DNA of 64,000 nt from Siphonodentalium dalli (lineage: Eukaryota > Mollusca > Scaphopoda > Gadilida > Siphonodentaliidae): the NCBI GenBank assembly GCA_032622095.1, contig CP136066.1:57754609-57818608 (forward strand), in the 5' to 3' direction. The translations under genes and the position numbers were made by a program. Shown one piece after another: positions 1 through 12,706 of this stretch. The notes below the pieces were generated by a model, which worked only from the letters and a program-made list of their open reading frames with translations, had not been told where the DNA came from and did not search any database. Position 1 is the first letter of the stretch, and every line of letters begins with the position of its first letter.

Positions 1-1817
1 AAGGCACTGTCGATGTTCTGTTTTTCAGACTATACCCTCACTCTCACTAACAGCGCTACGTACTGCGTAATCAGTGGGACATTATCACCGATCGGGGCCT
101 AAACAGTAGCGAATAACGTGTCACTGGCTGCCCCAAGGAAAATTCGTCCACGACATACTGTGTCATGACTATTACAAATCGAACACTTGCCATCATGTTG
201 TTCTTCTTTGACACAATTGTTATTCACTCTGTTAACGTAGGTTTGTTATATGTGACGACTTCAGAAAATAACTGTTTCTCGCGGACATAGTATCGAACGT
301 TACACTTTTTTTGAGAACCCTGAAAACTGGTTCAGCCAGTTGCAGAGGTTAAGACGAGTTAAATGCTGACGGGGAACCACAGTGCAGTTCTATGTGTCGA
401 TAACTTTCTGTTAATATCTGGTAGAAAAAAAATCCATATGTGGAACTGTCATAAACATCTGCGGACTTTCAATCATTGAAATATTCAATGGATAAACCCA
501 CACATGCGGATTGAAATAATTGGATGGGGCATGCCGTGACAGGATATTAATTATTTCATATAGTTAAGTGCAGTAAGACCTAGACACACATTTTGCTCAA
601 ATCGGAGCAGCAAGACATTTTCACTAAATGATATTTTCTGGGTCATGAGATCGGCAACAATGAGTTTAAACATCGCCCTCACTGCATATGAAATAAGAAC
701 AGCCATTAAGAGAAGACTGATAACAAATATAAATACATTCCATACAATAATGTATGTCAAATTATGGTCAAATGTCAGTCAAGATATGAGCTGCATTAGA
801 TCATCCTACAAATAGTCATTGAATGTCCAATGTTTGAGATTTTCCCTTGGTTGTTAATTTGTTATCTTAACTAGCACTTTAACTGTCATGAGAAACCATG
901 AAAACCCCACACTCTTGTGTCAGTGGTAGTCTTTTATATTTTAAAACTATAGATTAACTATAGTTCACAATGTGCTAGAATTTATCCAAAATACGACAAA
1001 TTGTATCTTGTTTTAGTGGAAATAAGTCACATGATGGCATGTTCTAGAAAATAACACAATATAACACAGAATAAACAGTATACAGTATAAATCTGACAAT
1101 CATTAAACGCCCGGTATATTTTTATTATTTGTATTGAACGGCTGGTATACTTTCGATTACACCCTGTAAAATTCCATACACTTAATTATGTGTGTATATT
1201 GGAGTGAAAACTGAAGTGACACCGATCGCTAGTATTACAATAGAATATAGACCATCAATAACAAACACATGTGGGCATAATTGAACTCGTATTACGGTCG
1301 TAATCTACAATCTTTGTTTCAACAAATATCCGGCGTTCAATGCTTTTTTGTCAGAGTTCAATTCTGTTGGAGCACCACGCCGAAACATGTCTTTGTTATA
1401 AAATAATACATTGTATAGTTTGAAAAATGTGCTTTTGATCGCAAACGTGACGTGTTTTTAGCACGAAAATAGGAGGTTTAACCTTGATTTACGAGAGAAC
1501 TAGACACGACACTGAAACAAAATTAGTACGTAAATGTATCGGAACATACCCCTCATCGAGACAGATTGGCACCCGGGCTGGGATTTTTACACAATGAGAG
1601 GGAAAGACGAAAATATACGTACCATTGTCAGTCTGAGGCGAGCGACTTTTATTTATGACTGATTACCGCATTACCAGCGTTCACTTCCGTCCACACACAG
1701 TGAAGACGAACTTTAAGCATTTCCACTTACTTATGCATACTAGATTAAACAAATTGTGAAGGACTGTCCAATCACACTGGTGACGTAAATTAAGTTATGG
1801 CACTATCAGTCCTTAGT
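1..1817. other. Gene-free stretch
   Basis: AT-rich sequence. I see no convincing exon, RNA gene or recognisable repeat. Short open frames have no protein-like composition and no splice context. Confidence 0.5.
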
Positions 1818-1821
1818 CTAT

Positions 1822-2287
1822 TGTAGCACTCCCCAGGATCTAACCATTAAGTTGGAATTCTCGGAAACACGTTGATGAAATTTATTGTACAATTATTACA
1901 ATGTCACATCAGGCGGCCACGGAGTAAAATATAATAACATGTTCTCTCGTCAACAAGTTCTGAACAAGAGTCCGCAAGAGTTTTAACAAGTCCCCGAGAG
2001 CTTTGCTCTCCTGGTATATATACGCTGAAATGACAACGCCCCTAGCTCATCAAATGTCGTGACTTGCTGGGAACAAGTGTCGCTTACATCAAAGCAGATG
2101 GACAATTAATAATCTGCCTTGACAAAGCATTTAACTCCAAAAGTCAACGACCCATAATTATAGGTCATCCACTCAGAGCTATAATTCCCAACAATTCCGG
2201 ACACCGGACTTTCAAGCTAAAGACATTGAACTTTCAGCTAAAATTAACCCTACTTACCTAACTCGTAGTCATCTCGAGAGTGTTACA
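1822..2287. repeat. LTR, left copy
   Basis: 466 bp, TG...CA ends. Nearly identical to 5992-6456; the few differences, for example around 1950 versus 6120, show moderate age. Both copies contain the same 65-codon open frame (2064-2261 and 6233-6430), which I read as LTR sequence rather than a gene. Confidence 0.85.
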
Positions 2288-5200
2288 TAACTCTCATCAC
2301 CTTTTTCAAGATTTTTGTCCTAAGACAAAAAACTTTGATAATTCCGTGAGTGGAGATCCAAACTATCTCAATTGGAATATACATTTAACACAATAAAACA
2401 TAAGTTTTAACACATGAATGTCATAATCCGAATCGTCGATAGCAGGAATTGTTCCGAACAGGAGAATGGCACCATCCTGGAATATTAGCTTCTCATTCCG
2501 TGTTGGGAGTTAATAGTGGCCTCCCTATTAACTCCTTTCGTCCAGGCTCCATTCCGAATAAACCAGCGATTCCAGATCCAAACGATAGAGGCGTCGATCC
2601 CATCGTCATAGCTATGTTCAAATAATCGCCTTGTGTCGGTACGAAAATTGGAATGAATTTCAATTTGACCTTGAATTCGGGCGACATTTGACAAAGGATC
2701 AATATGGTTTAATATCAAGGGTGTGACTTCCCGTCATGGCTTAAACCGCCTTGTTCGATACGAAAGTTGAATAATTTTCAACTTGATCATGAATTTGGGC
2801 ATAAATAAAGGTTCAATACTGTCTAGTGGAAAGGACTTCATATACGTTGTGTAAGAACTGAAATGAATTATCTGGGTAATGTCCATAGCGTTACAACACG
2901 CTTATACGTGTAGAACACGATTTCAACCTTGAAATGACAATCTAACCAATTCACATTTTAATTTGGCTCCAAGCTTCTACAAATATGAGCATGGTACAAA
3001 ACGATCTTGCACATATGCTCTATCAACTGAGATTTTATAAATCTTTGGCACGGCGTGATAAAATCACGCATGTCACGTAAAAATCGTTATCCATTAACCT
3101 GGAATGCCAAACTAAACATCTCCATGTATACCAGCATGTAACTTAATGCTCTGTTACATAACGTTTTACAACATCATTAGCGCCGACAAGTCAAATCTCG
3201 TCATTTGTGTCAAAGCACGATTCCATAAACTTGGAATGCCAAATCAAATTTCACGGGCCCCGTATTTGGGCATACCCGTCGAGTAATCTATAGATTGTCA
3301 GCTAGTAATTCTAACAACTATCATGTAACGCCCACACAAATTACGGACATTTTACATAAATGTCAAATATTTCATATATAGTTATTCCTTGTGAAACAAC
3401 GGAATAAAATGTACAACCCCTGAGACAATTTGCTTGGCTTATTTGGTTCACATAGCTAATTATATATGGGTTTTTAATGCAACCAAAATTACATTATTAT
3501 ATATATTATATCCCTGTAAAACAATTCAATGGTTCACTATACAACTTTTATTTTCATGACCTCAGACAACTTTTAAACGAAATGCGTAAGCTAATTTTGT
3601 TCATGTATTTCCAGTTCATCATTCTATGTCCCTTTAAACTTAAAATCTACAGACAACTCCTAACTTATAATTTCAGGAACTCAGACAACCCCTAATTTGA
3701 AAATATGCAAATTTGTTTTGGTAACGCTCTCGATGTGACACAGAACGGATGTCGTACTATTTATAAACAGGCTCAGGCCCACACGTTCATCTTAATACCG
3801 GTATTGAGATAGGCTTCACAACACTAATTATCTCGAGACTGGTCAATTGATGGCCATGAGAAATGTTTTGTTCACGCCAAATTAACGGCCTGCATACTCG
3901 ACCACTGTGGGTGGACAACGACTTAATTAAGTTAGCATGCATGAATAATCTTCAAAGGTCAACTCAGTCCCCTGTCCGATAGCTAGCCTTTAATTTTCGA
4001 TGCCCTGGGGCAAGGTTTCATTTCCATTAAATTATATTCAATGGACAGTTGCTGTGGTATGTGTTAGGCTAAATATGGATAGAGTGCATTGTGTTTTTCG
4101 TTGGACAAAGTCAGTTGTGAACAGTTTTCTGTGGGGTGGAGATATTTCTCCTGTTTTCAAGGAATATTTCATCTTGATTTACTATGGTTCTAATGTTTTT
4201 AAACAGTATAATTTTCATGGAATTAATAGGATTATTTTCGGATCCATTTAAATTCCGTTAAAGGTAAGTATATATACCTTCTTTGTTTTTCTTCTTTTAT
4301 ATTCTACATGTATATTATTACGTGTACTCGGTGCCGTCCACAAACATTTAGACATACTGGAAAGCATGTTAGTCTGATTAACACTTACAGACACTCTCAG
4401 AATACACGTAATAGATGTAATTATGGCATAATCAATTTTCTAGCCATTCTTTTCTTGTATGGGCACAACATAATTGATTATTCAGTTACATTTCTGACTT
4501 TCCGTCTTGTCAACTCTGATCATCTTTGGTTTGTTCGAAACTTGAACACATTAAAACCATTTCGATAACGCCTACATACAATGGCGATACATGTACAGCG
4601 ATCTATCTATTTTTAAAATCGACATTTTAACCCAATCTGGGTGTGTCATAACACAAAATACCACTGACCATCCGTGTAGATATTCTTGCAAAACATTGGA
4701 ATCATTTGGCTAAATTGAACATTCCCAAACAATACTTCAAACTTCAAGTGACTATAATGTCTGTAATTTAAAATTTTCCGAATTACTTCAACTAATTTCT
4801 TTTATTTCAAGATATATCTCGCTGGACGTAACCAGTTTTCTTGACAAACTGTCATAAATGACCAATGTTTTCGAATTGATAATCTGAGCACAATAAACTT
4901 AATATTATACGCTCAATTGACCGACAGAACAGCCTTAACAGAAACTGAACCCACAATTCGTTTAAAAACCAGAACTCACTAAAATCATACTGATTAACTT
5001 GACAACATCCTAAAATCATCAGTAAATGTTCTATACCTATATAACTTGCATAATGGTGTGACAATTTAGTACTTGTATAACCAGAATTTCCTAGAACATT
5101 TTTGTTTAGTGACTCACATTATTCAAAAATAATTTATTCAACCTCAAACAAGTTTACCAAAGGTGCGTTAATAATATATACGCCCTCAGCTTGCTCAAAA

Positions 5201-5991
5201 CAACTTAATTATCTCCAAAGTTCTTTTCTCAAAACCAAAACTTATATCAAACCGGACTACTTTTGCATTTTGACAAACTCCTACTATATAGACCATAATA
5301 GGCATCAAAGACACTGTTTAAATTATTTAACAATAACCTTGTGACTGATTTCTTTGCTCTGAAAATGTTCAACCAAACTCGCTTGTTTAAAATCAAACAG
5401 ACAAACAACTGCGGCATATTCACTACCTCTGTATATATATGCCTCATTGAATAATTCACTGGAATCTTCACGTGTAGATTGTAAAAATCAATCTTATCCA
5501 TTTGGATACCATATAACGATGGACACACATTATATTCCAGCGATTATTTCCTATATAGTTGATAAATAACAACTCGACATAGAAAAACGCCAACCATAAC
5601 GGTAATTTCCAAGCATACCTAATATATAAAAATTGACGCAACAATTTAAACTATAACTGTATATTCCCTGAACAACTTTTTTTGTTCAATTAGGCTATTC
5701 ACACCGAGCGTACATGTAACAATAATACCTCGAAAAACAAATAATCTTTATTTCAAATCGACGCAACGATTTTTGAAACCCTTATATGGAAAAATTGACG
5801 CAACAATTTAAACTACAGATAAATGACCTAATAGCTATACGGGTTGTGAACCAGGTGAACCAGCCAATGAATTGCAAATTGCCTCATATATACCTTATTT
5901 CGTCCATTTAGTTTCCTCCATATTTTTCTTCCGTGACCACCTGTCCAAGAATTCCAAGAAATGTCCTGCTAACTCGGCACCATCTCGGGAA
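2288..5991. other. Interior of the LTR element, non-coding
   Basis: AT-rich and full of stops. Short motifs recur: a segment containing GACGCAACAATTTAAACTA occurs near 5633 and again near 5795, and phrases like TTGGAATGCCAAA recur near 3100-3245. No retroelement protein domain was found. Confidence 0.6.
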
Positions 5992-6456
5992 TGTAGCACT
6001 CCCCAGGTTCTAACCATTAAGTTGGAATTCTCGGAAACACGTTGATGAAATTTAATGTACAATTATTACAATGTCACATCAGGTGGCCATGGAGTAAAAT
6101 ATAATAACATGTTCTCTTCAACAAAAATCTGAACAAGAGTCCGCAAGAGTTTTAACAAGTCCCCGAGAGCTTTGCTCTCCTGGTATATATACGCTGAAAT
6201 GACAACGCCCCTAGCTCATCAAATGTCGTGACTTGCTGGGAACAAGTGTCGCTTACATCAAAGCAGATGGACAATTAATAATCTGCCTTGACAAAGCATT
6301 TAACTCCAAAAGTCAACGACCCATAATTATAGGTCATCCACTCAGAGCTATAATTCCCAACAATTCCGGACACCGGACTTTCAAGCTAAAGACATTGAAC
6401 TTTCAGCTAAAATTAACCCTACTTACCTAACTCGTAGTCATCTCGAGAGTGTTACA
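5992..6456. repeat. LTR, right copy
   Basis: 465 bp, direct repeat of 1822-2287. Followed by CTAT, matching the base quartet before the left LTR. Confidence 0.85.
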
Positions 6457-6460
6457 CTAT

Positions 6461-8119
6461 ACTCTTTTCCGAAAATGCTATTTATCGGAAGTTGTGTCCA
6501 TTTTAAGGGTTTTTGTGTATAAACAGATAAAGAACGAACGTTTATTGTGTCAAATAATAAGATCTTTCCTCTTAAAACATGTTTATGTTGAGAAAATAGC
6601 ATTTCAATGGTTATGCCAATGAATGTTAGTGGATTTCACTAGTCTTTCGGGAAACTTACTCCAAATTTTAACGGTGAAAAATGAGGTAGATGAGAGCATA
6701 TCGACACAAAACTTTACTATCAGCTTCTGCATAATTATATTGTACTTTTTTATAGAATTCACCCTTCATGCGTGCATGTTCATTGTCGGAGCAATGTTCA
6801 TTTTTGTCGTATTTTGGCAGCGAAATGTCAAATTGGTATTTTGGTGTTTTTATATAACATGACCATGTAATTCCTGATGAACATCCAGTAAAGTTCTAAG
6901 CCTGTATGGGGTTACCTTGAAAAACAAAAATTAATGGATCGACCAAAGCCATGGGACCAATCCCGCCAGTGGCGGGCTAATCTGTGAGTCTATTATATAT
7001 TTTGGAACTTCTGTCTGTGTATGTATGTGTGTTATAGACTCGAAAAATGTTCGACCGATCCGACTCAAATTTGACTTTGATCCAGGGAACAATATGGGCG
7101 GGTCCAATTTCACGTGCGGCCGTGTCCTTGGCCGCGCTCATATAGACATGTTTCTGGACCGACCGAACATTTTTTTTTCTTCTAATATTCTGCCCAGACG
7201 GAGGCGATCACAAAGAAATCCCTAAAAAGCCAGGACTAATTCGGGTTCATCGGCTAGTATATAATAATTATGGCATTTCATCACGCAAGTGTCGGAGGCA
7301 AATTTGGTCCATACAATGGAATGGACATTTTATTTCAGAATAATTTTTATCTTCTTAATCATAGATGCACAAACTTATCCTTTGTGTGAGATCTTGTAAG
7401 ATATATTACTAAAACAACGAGAAAAAGCCCTTCATTATTCTCAAGTTCTTAAAATATACCATCAAATACGGAATTAGGCTCATTCTGAGAAGGCTCCGAA
7501 ATCAGATAAACTCTCGTGTATGAAGGCACATAACTCGAAAAATACTTCACGAATCTCAGAATGCTTTTCTGTTCTGGAATCAGTGAAGTAAAGTAAGGTC
7601 GACAAAATGGACATGCAGTTGGGAAGGACTTGTGAAATCGATATTTTATATACATTCCTGAATATCCCAGATATATTTCATGAAATTTTTAGCATGTTTA
7701 TGATGGGTTTATGTACTTATTCCTGAACCAATAAGCCACTCGCTGGGTCGGAATCCATACTGCCGATTCTCTTAAAATGAGCAGGAGTATTGACGGGGGG
7801 GGGGGGGGGGGGGGGGGTCGCGAACAAAAATACAGGGTACAAGGCTTGGTGGGAGTGTGGGTTCGACTCCCTATCACAGATTTGTCCAATGTTATGTAAT
7901 TTGCTTTCCAAATCAAGGTATAAAGATAAATTATGCTAAAATGAATAAAATATAAATGAGGCGGGTGCTCTCAGTTTTTAATATTTGCTCAATAATTGTT
8001 CTTTTATAACACGATATCATAGGGTAGGTCCGGCTTCTGAAGAGGACAAAAATGCACTGGAAAAAGTAGTTCCATTAGTTCTCAAATATTTTCATTGCAT
8101 TGTTTAGATTCAATTTGTG
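6461..8119. other. Gene-free stretch with a 23-base G run
   Basis: No supported gene. Contains an uninterrupted run of 23 G at 7795-7817. Just beyond it, GTGGGTTCGACTCCC near 7857 resembles a tRNA B box, but no matching A box is in place. Confidence 0.45.
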
Positions 8120-8126
8120 AGTCATA

Positions 8127-8671
8127 CAGGGGGGGGGGTCGGAAAAAAATTCAAGCACGTATGGCATTTTTTCCCTTTCGATCATTTTTTGTACCCACTG
8201 CCAAATTTTTTTCCGTTTCCGTTTTCGGCAGTTTTTTCCGACCATTTTTTTACACCCACCCCCCCCCCTTTAACACTAAAACAGATTTGCGGGGGGAAAT
8301 TCACTGTAAAAAGCTGTATATGAATTTCTGTGCATACTATTTATCTTGGATGTTAACATGGACATGTAAATAGGAATGAGTCATTTTGAGGTCATTCGGC
8401 CAAAAAAACATGGCTGCCAGCGGCCATCTTGGATTTCAAAATTTGCAACAAAATACAACACGATAACTGCCTGCAGTCAGTTTACCAGTTAGAATTACAT
8501 TATTTCTCTCATTCAAAGTAGTTTTGAAGCCCAACTCATTGCCAAAACACTAAAAAAACAAGCAGGACATTTTTTAGTTGCGGAAAAAATTGCTTGTTGG
8601 TGGCTTTGACCACCCACCCACCCCGCCATACGTGCCGGAATTTTTTTTTCACCCCCACCCCCCCCCCCCTG
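8127..8671. mobile_element. hAT-like MITE with poly-G/poly-C ends, copy 1
   Basis: 545 bp. The left end is CAG followed by a G run, then GGAAAAAAATTC and GCACGTATGGC; the right end is the inverted equivalent, finishing in a C run and CTG. The flank AGTCATA occurs on both sides (8120-8126 and 8672-8678). CAGGG ends with a 7-8 bp duplication fit the hAT superfamily. There is no transposase. The interior contains a stretch around GGCCATCTTGGATTTC that is shared with 28275-28730 in opposite orientation, and in part with 33.6-33.8 kb. Confidence 0.8.
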
Positions 8672-8766
8672 AGTCATAACCAACAATTTCAAAGACATGT
8701 GAAGTTACTATAACAGGCTTATATAATTTTTCTTTATGTTCTGTCGTTTTAACTGCATACACTTGA

Positions 8767-9245
8767 AGGTACTCAATCCGATAAAACTCCTCTCAATTAC
8801 TATTTCAATGGCTTCGGGGGTAAAAAATATTTGATTCGAGTCGAGGAAGTCACCCATCAAAGCTCAGATTTGTTAGATATCGATTTTAGAAATCTATTAT
8901 TTTTCATTATCGGGAATTCTTTCTGGCCCAGAAGACAGTCAAAATTTCGTTATTATTACCACTTGATTATAGAGTTATCCATCCTTGTCTGTTTGAATAG
9001 AGTTTTGGCGTAAAATCTCGAGCAGGTTACCAAATTGACGGCATTTATTAGTACTCATCTCGAGCAATTAACAAATTTCAAAAATCAATATCTAATAACT
9101 CTGAGCTTTGTTTGATGGGTTCCTCGACTCGAATCAAATATTTTTTACCCCCAAAGCCAAAGAAATAGTAATATAGGACCCTCTGATCGGATTGTTGTTG
9201 TTGGAATCTGTTGAGATGGGGACCCTCTTTACGGATTGAGTACCT
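8767..9245 (+). mobile_element. TTAA-flanked MITE (AGGTACTCAATCC family), copy A
   Basis: Ends AGGTACTCAATCCG and CGGATTGAGTACCT are inverted repeats. The flanks are TTGA (decayed TTAA) and TTAA. Interior landmarks shared with the other copies are a segment containing GATTCGAGTCGAGGAA and one containing CATCAAAGCTCAGA. Other copies lie at 29454, 32245, 50653, 59608 and 60895. It has no coding capacity and is probably moved by a TTAA-specific transposase (piggyBac or Kolobok type). Confidence 0.8.
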
Positions 9246-9342
9246 TTAATTGGAAAGATAGATAGTTCTTAATTGTATGAAGTCAGGGGTCGCATTGAGA
9301 AAATCATGCAAACATGCTTTATATTGTTTTTACTATTTCCAG

Positions 9343-9703
9343 ACAGTTATGTCGGCGCCTATGGATGCACTGTTCATTGTGGCCGTTCTGTCACTAGGGG
9401 TGTCTGCCATACACTCGGAAATCGATTTGCTTGGGTCAGAGCATGAGTCAATTATTCCTCTGTTCAGAGCATGCATCGAAAGCAGACTAGTGGCTAACGA
9501 GACCGGGCAACAGAAGAGATCCCTCGTGCAGTTAGTGTCGCACCTCAGATCCAGGGCGGGTTATCTGGACATGACCGACCAGTATTATACGCGACGGGCA
9601 GATAGACTTTATGAAGAGCTGTGTGGGGATTTGGAAGTCTTCTACGCCGATTTAGCTGCACACACTGCTAAATCAAATAGGTACTATGACATCGATAACA
9701 CAG
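9343..9703 (+). CDS. Candidate first coding exon of a secreted protein of unknown function
   Basis: A splice acceptor (pyrimidine-rich tract ending TTTCCAG at 9342) is followed six bases later by ATG at 9349. The frame begins MSAPMDALFIVAVLSLGVSA, a good signal-peptide profile with a hydrophobic core and small residues before a likely cleavage site. The roughly 95 residues after it are charged and probably helical, with two cysteines (FRACIESR and EELCGD), one N-glycosylation site (NET) and a possible dibasic KR (QQKRS). A donor CAG|GTGAATA lies at 9703/9704. Base composition is less AT-rich and codon use more coding-like than the surroundings. Beyond the donor the frame runs into a poly-G repeat, so splicing there is sensible. 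An alternative start is ATG 9361. I do not recognise the family; downstream exons were not found, and an upstream non-coding exon is implied. Confidence 0.5.
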
Positions 9704-9744
9704 GTGAATATTTACATAGACCGTATGCAGAGACGTGGCGACTG

Positions 9745-10215
9745 GGGGGTTTGGGGGGGGGGTGTCTCACCCCCCAACTTTGGTTAAAATTTTTAAAAGT
9801 TGGAAATTTCATACCTGCTAAAACATTAGTTGGAAATTTCACATCAACAATAGGTTGAAAATGTTCTTGTAGTTTGATTTTAAAACAATTCATTGGGGGG
9901 GGGAATTAATTGTTTTTGGACCAATATTTGCATATTTTCCTATTTTTGGTTAAAATTTTGGACTGAAATGGTCATCAATTGGAAATTTTCCAACCTGTCA
10001 CCCCCCCATAAGGTTAGAAAATTTCCATATATATATTAATATATAGGATAGGAAAATTTCCATATATATATTAATATATAGGATATTAGGCCTAACACTG
10101 AGGTGCGAGGGGGGGGGGGGGGTGCAAATGGAATTATGCAAAACTTGTGTTTGGTCTGATTCTGATTCAAGGGGGGGGTTGCAGTTGGAATTTCCCAAGG
10201 TGGACACCCCCCCCC
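9745..10215. repeat. Dispersed repeat with G/C homopolymers
   Basis: Contains several G runs and C runs (near 9751, 9894, 10110, 10172, 10208) separated by phrases such as TTGGAAATTTCACATCAACAA. The same phrases recur at 24.64-24.96 kb and 58.6-58.98 kb. A 36-bp unit around ATATATATTAATATATAGGA is tandemly duplicated at 10018-10085. No coding evidence. Confidence 0.65.
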
Positions 10216-10537
10216 CCCCAACGGAAACCTTCTAGCCACGTCCCTGATCGTATGTGTTACACTGAATCCTGTTCGGTGATTGGTACACTATACCAATTTG
10301 GTCACCCGTTTCATAACCGAATAATACACAGACCGTAACACTAACATGCACGACGTCACAAATTGTTGACATAATCTGACCTGATCTCTAAAAGCGACCA
10401 GCATAATGATTGGGCGTACTTTCCAAAGTGTACAGCCGAATTGCATTTGAAGCCAGTAACTGTTGTTTATATCGATGACGTTATATCTTTGCTGTGAAAT
10501 CTTATATTGGGCTCACTTAATGTACAACGTGGGATAC

Positions 10538-10727
10538 TGTTCGGGATGCTCGCGTCAAGGTATATGTTAAAGTATATAGTATTTTATTATCATCTCATGA
10601 CGGCTATCACACACTCCCAGATTCCCGCTTTTCTCACATCAATTATACTCCAACAAATACTCTGTAAGTACCGCCCATTCATTTCAAGAATACGTCAGTC
10701 AAACCCAGTTGTACTCTTACTCTAACA
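10538..10727 (-). repeat. 3' LTR (element sense) of the gypsy-type element
   Basis: 190 bp, TG...CA ends. It keeps the uninterrupted sequence TATATGTTAAAGTATA near 10562, the empty target for the MITE found in the other LTR. Confidence 0.9.
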
Positions 10728-10743
10728 CCCCCCCCCCCCCCTT
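10728..10743 (-). other. Polypurine tract
   Basis: On the minus strand, AA followed by 14 G lies directly before the 3' LTR, the normal position of the plus-strand primer. Confidence 0.7.
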
Positions 10744-11055
10744 CACACACAAGTTCTCGTATCATTTACACGTGCAAACAACTCGGTCATAATTCTATCG
10801 TATATCATTATATGTCATACTAGCTAGGTCACGATCTCACGGGTACCGACTTATATCCAAAACATTAAAAAATGATTACAAAGATTAACTGATTATAAAG
10901 AATACATGTGTGGATACATTATAGCTGATCACAATGTGTTGTTTATATTTCAGATAGATTCGATTAAACGTTTGGTGCTTAACACCAGTCTCCCACTTCT
11001 GGTTCGACTCAAAGATCCGTTATCGCTGTTTTGATCAGAGTCATTTCCATCAGAG

Positions 11056-12020
11056 TCACTTCCGTTGTTGTAAATGTCTGCGGTTTCGCCTCAGAATTCC
11101 TTTATTTGTTTTAACAAGATAACTCCTACCATGTGTCTCTGGTGTGGATACATTATAGCTGATTACACCAAGCTCGCTCCATTGTTTATCGTTCGCGGTC
11201 CGAATTCGAACTTTGTCACCTGCATGTAATTCGGGCAATGGTGATGCCCCTTTGTCATATGTTCTTTTATAACTTTCTTTGTGTTGCTTATCTCGCTCTT
11301 TAACTTTTTCAAGAGAAGGCCACATATGTGTTAATGTTTCTGGTGCACATGGTATGTTTGTGCGAATGTTACGTTACGTCCCATAATTAGTTGACAGGGT
11401 GTAAATCCAGTTGATTTGAGTGGCGTTGTGCGATAAGCCACCAATGCAGTGAAGATGTCCTTCCGATTCAGTATGTGTTTTGCCAGTTTAACACCACTTT
11501 CCGATTCTCCGTTCGATTGAGGGAAATGGGGAGATGATGTAATGAGTTGAATTGATCGGGAATTGATAAAGTCCTTGAATTATTTCGATGTGAAATAACT
11601 GGCGTTGTCTGCTTTTAGTATTTGGGGGTTACCCCAATGAGAAAACATGTTCTGCAGTCGCCCAATTATTTCGCTTGACGACTCGTTGGTTACCATTGCT
11701 ATTTCCAGGTAACGAGAAAAATAGTCAATGACGACGAGATATATCTTGCCTCCCACGTAGCACACATCGGCTCCAATTTTCTGCCATGGTAGGTTCGGTA
11801 GTTGGTTTGTTATCAATGGTTCCTTTTGTTGTGCTGGTTTGTGTTTCTGACAATCGGCACATGTTTCCACGAGTGTTTTAATTTGTGTGTATATGTCTGG
11901 CCACCATACGCACGTGGCTGCACGGTTCTTACATTTTGTAACTCCTTGATGCCCGCTGTGCAGGTTTGTGAGAACTTCAGCTCGCATTGCATGTGGAATA
12001 ACGATCCTCTGACGATACAT
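11056..12020 (-). pseudogene. pol: Integrase of the gypsy-type element, interrupted
   Basis: The first frame (12020-11580) shows the zinc-binding H-H-C-C region (LHSGHQGVTKCKNRAAT to CADCQKH) and the catalytic core starting GADVCYVGGKIYLVVIDYFS with a first Asp, then KADNASYFTSK with the second Asp. A stop follows at 11580. The C-terminal part, in 11325-11056, has a basic domain (GDKVRIRTANDKQW and RSYLVKTNKGILRRNRRHL) typical of the gypsy integrase tail. Confidence 0.85.
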
Positions 12021-12064
12021 GAAAGTTCGGTCGCAAACGAGAGTTCACCGCGTAGAGTGAAGTA

Positions 12065-12706
12065 TCATCGAAGTGATTTTGGCACAGTTTTCGCACTTTC
12101 TGGCCAGCCGTCAGTTACAAGGCGAATAACTCCCTGAATGTCAATGTCTTTCGCCACAGATTCCTTTATTCGTGTTAACATCAAGTCATTGACAGGCAAA
12201 TTTTGTTGAATAGAATTCACATAGAAATTTACCTCTTCCATGCACTCATCGATCTCACAATTTTCGGTCATAACAGGCGCTCTCGAGAGACAATCAGACA
12301 CGGCCATGTCTTTGCCCGGAACATACTCTGCTTTGGCGCTAAATCTCCTGAGCCTCAATAGCAATCGCTGACATCGAAGTGGGGCTTTATCGATATCAGT
12401 CTTATTGATAATTGGTACTAACGGCCTATGATCCGTTAGTAAGGTAATTGAAGGCAAGCCGACAAGATACCTGGCGAATTTTTCACATGCCCAAACTCCG
12501 GCTAAGCATTCTTTCTCGATCTGAGCCCACTTTTGTTCCGAATTAGTCAGCGTTCGTGAGCAAAAAGCCACTTGCGCTAACTTGGACCCAATTTTGATGA
12601 AAAGAGCTCCACCCAGACCATAGCTTGAGGAGTCCACACTCACCACCACAGGTTTACTCTGGTCATAGTAAGTTAATGTCGGAGCGGTAGTTAATTTTAG
12701 TTTCAC
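12065..12706 (-). pseudogene. pol: RNase H and linker of the gypsy-type element
   Basis: A 213-codon frame. VVVSVDSSSYGLGGALF carries the first RNase H Asp, followed by WAQIEKECLAGVWACEKF (Glu) and LLTDHRPL (Asp), and the C-terminal AVSDCLSRAP. It overlaps the preceding RT frame by four bases at 12703-12706, where the frame must shift. Confidence 0.88.

Larger units (their letters stand above)
1822..6456 (-). mobile_element. Non-autonomous LTR retrotransposon (LARD-like)
   Basis: Two direct repeats of 466 and 465 bp, each starting TGTAGCAC and ending GTGTTACA (TG...CA ends), enclose about 3.7 kb. The outer flanks are the same 4 bp, CTAT, before 1822 and after 6456, as expected of a target-site duplication. 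The interior has no recognisable gag, RT, RNase H or integrase in any frame, so it is probably moved by enzymes of another element. Orientation is uncertain. Minus is preferred because the plus-strand sequence beside the left LTR reads on the minus strand as a purine-rich stretch (AAAAAGGTGATGAGAG) that could be the polypurine tract, and near the right LTR the minus strand reads TGGTGCCGAGTTAGC, which resembles a primer binding site displaced by 9 nt. Confidence 0.8.

Noticed and set aside
2064-6430. Duplicated 65-codon gene (2064-2261 and 6233-6430)
   Set aside because: Both copies lie inside the two LTRs; identity reflects the LTR pair.
7840-7880. tRNA gene or SINE at GTGGGTTCGACTCCC
   Set aside because: Only a B-box-like sequence; no A box or cloverleaf could be drawn.
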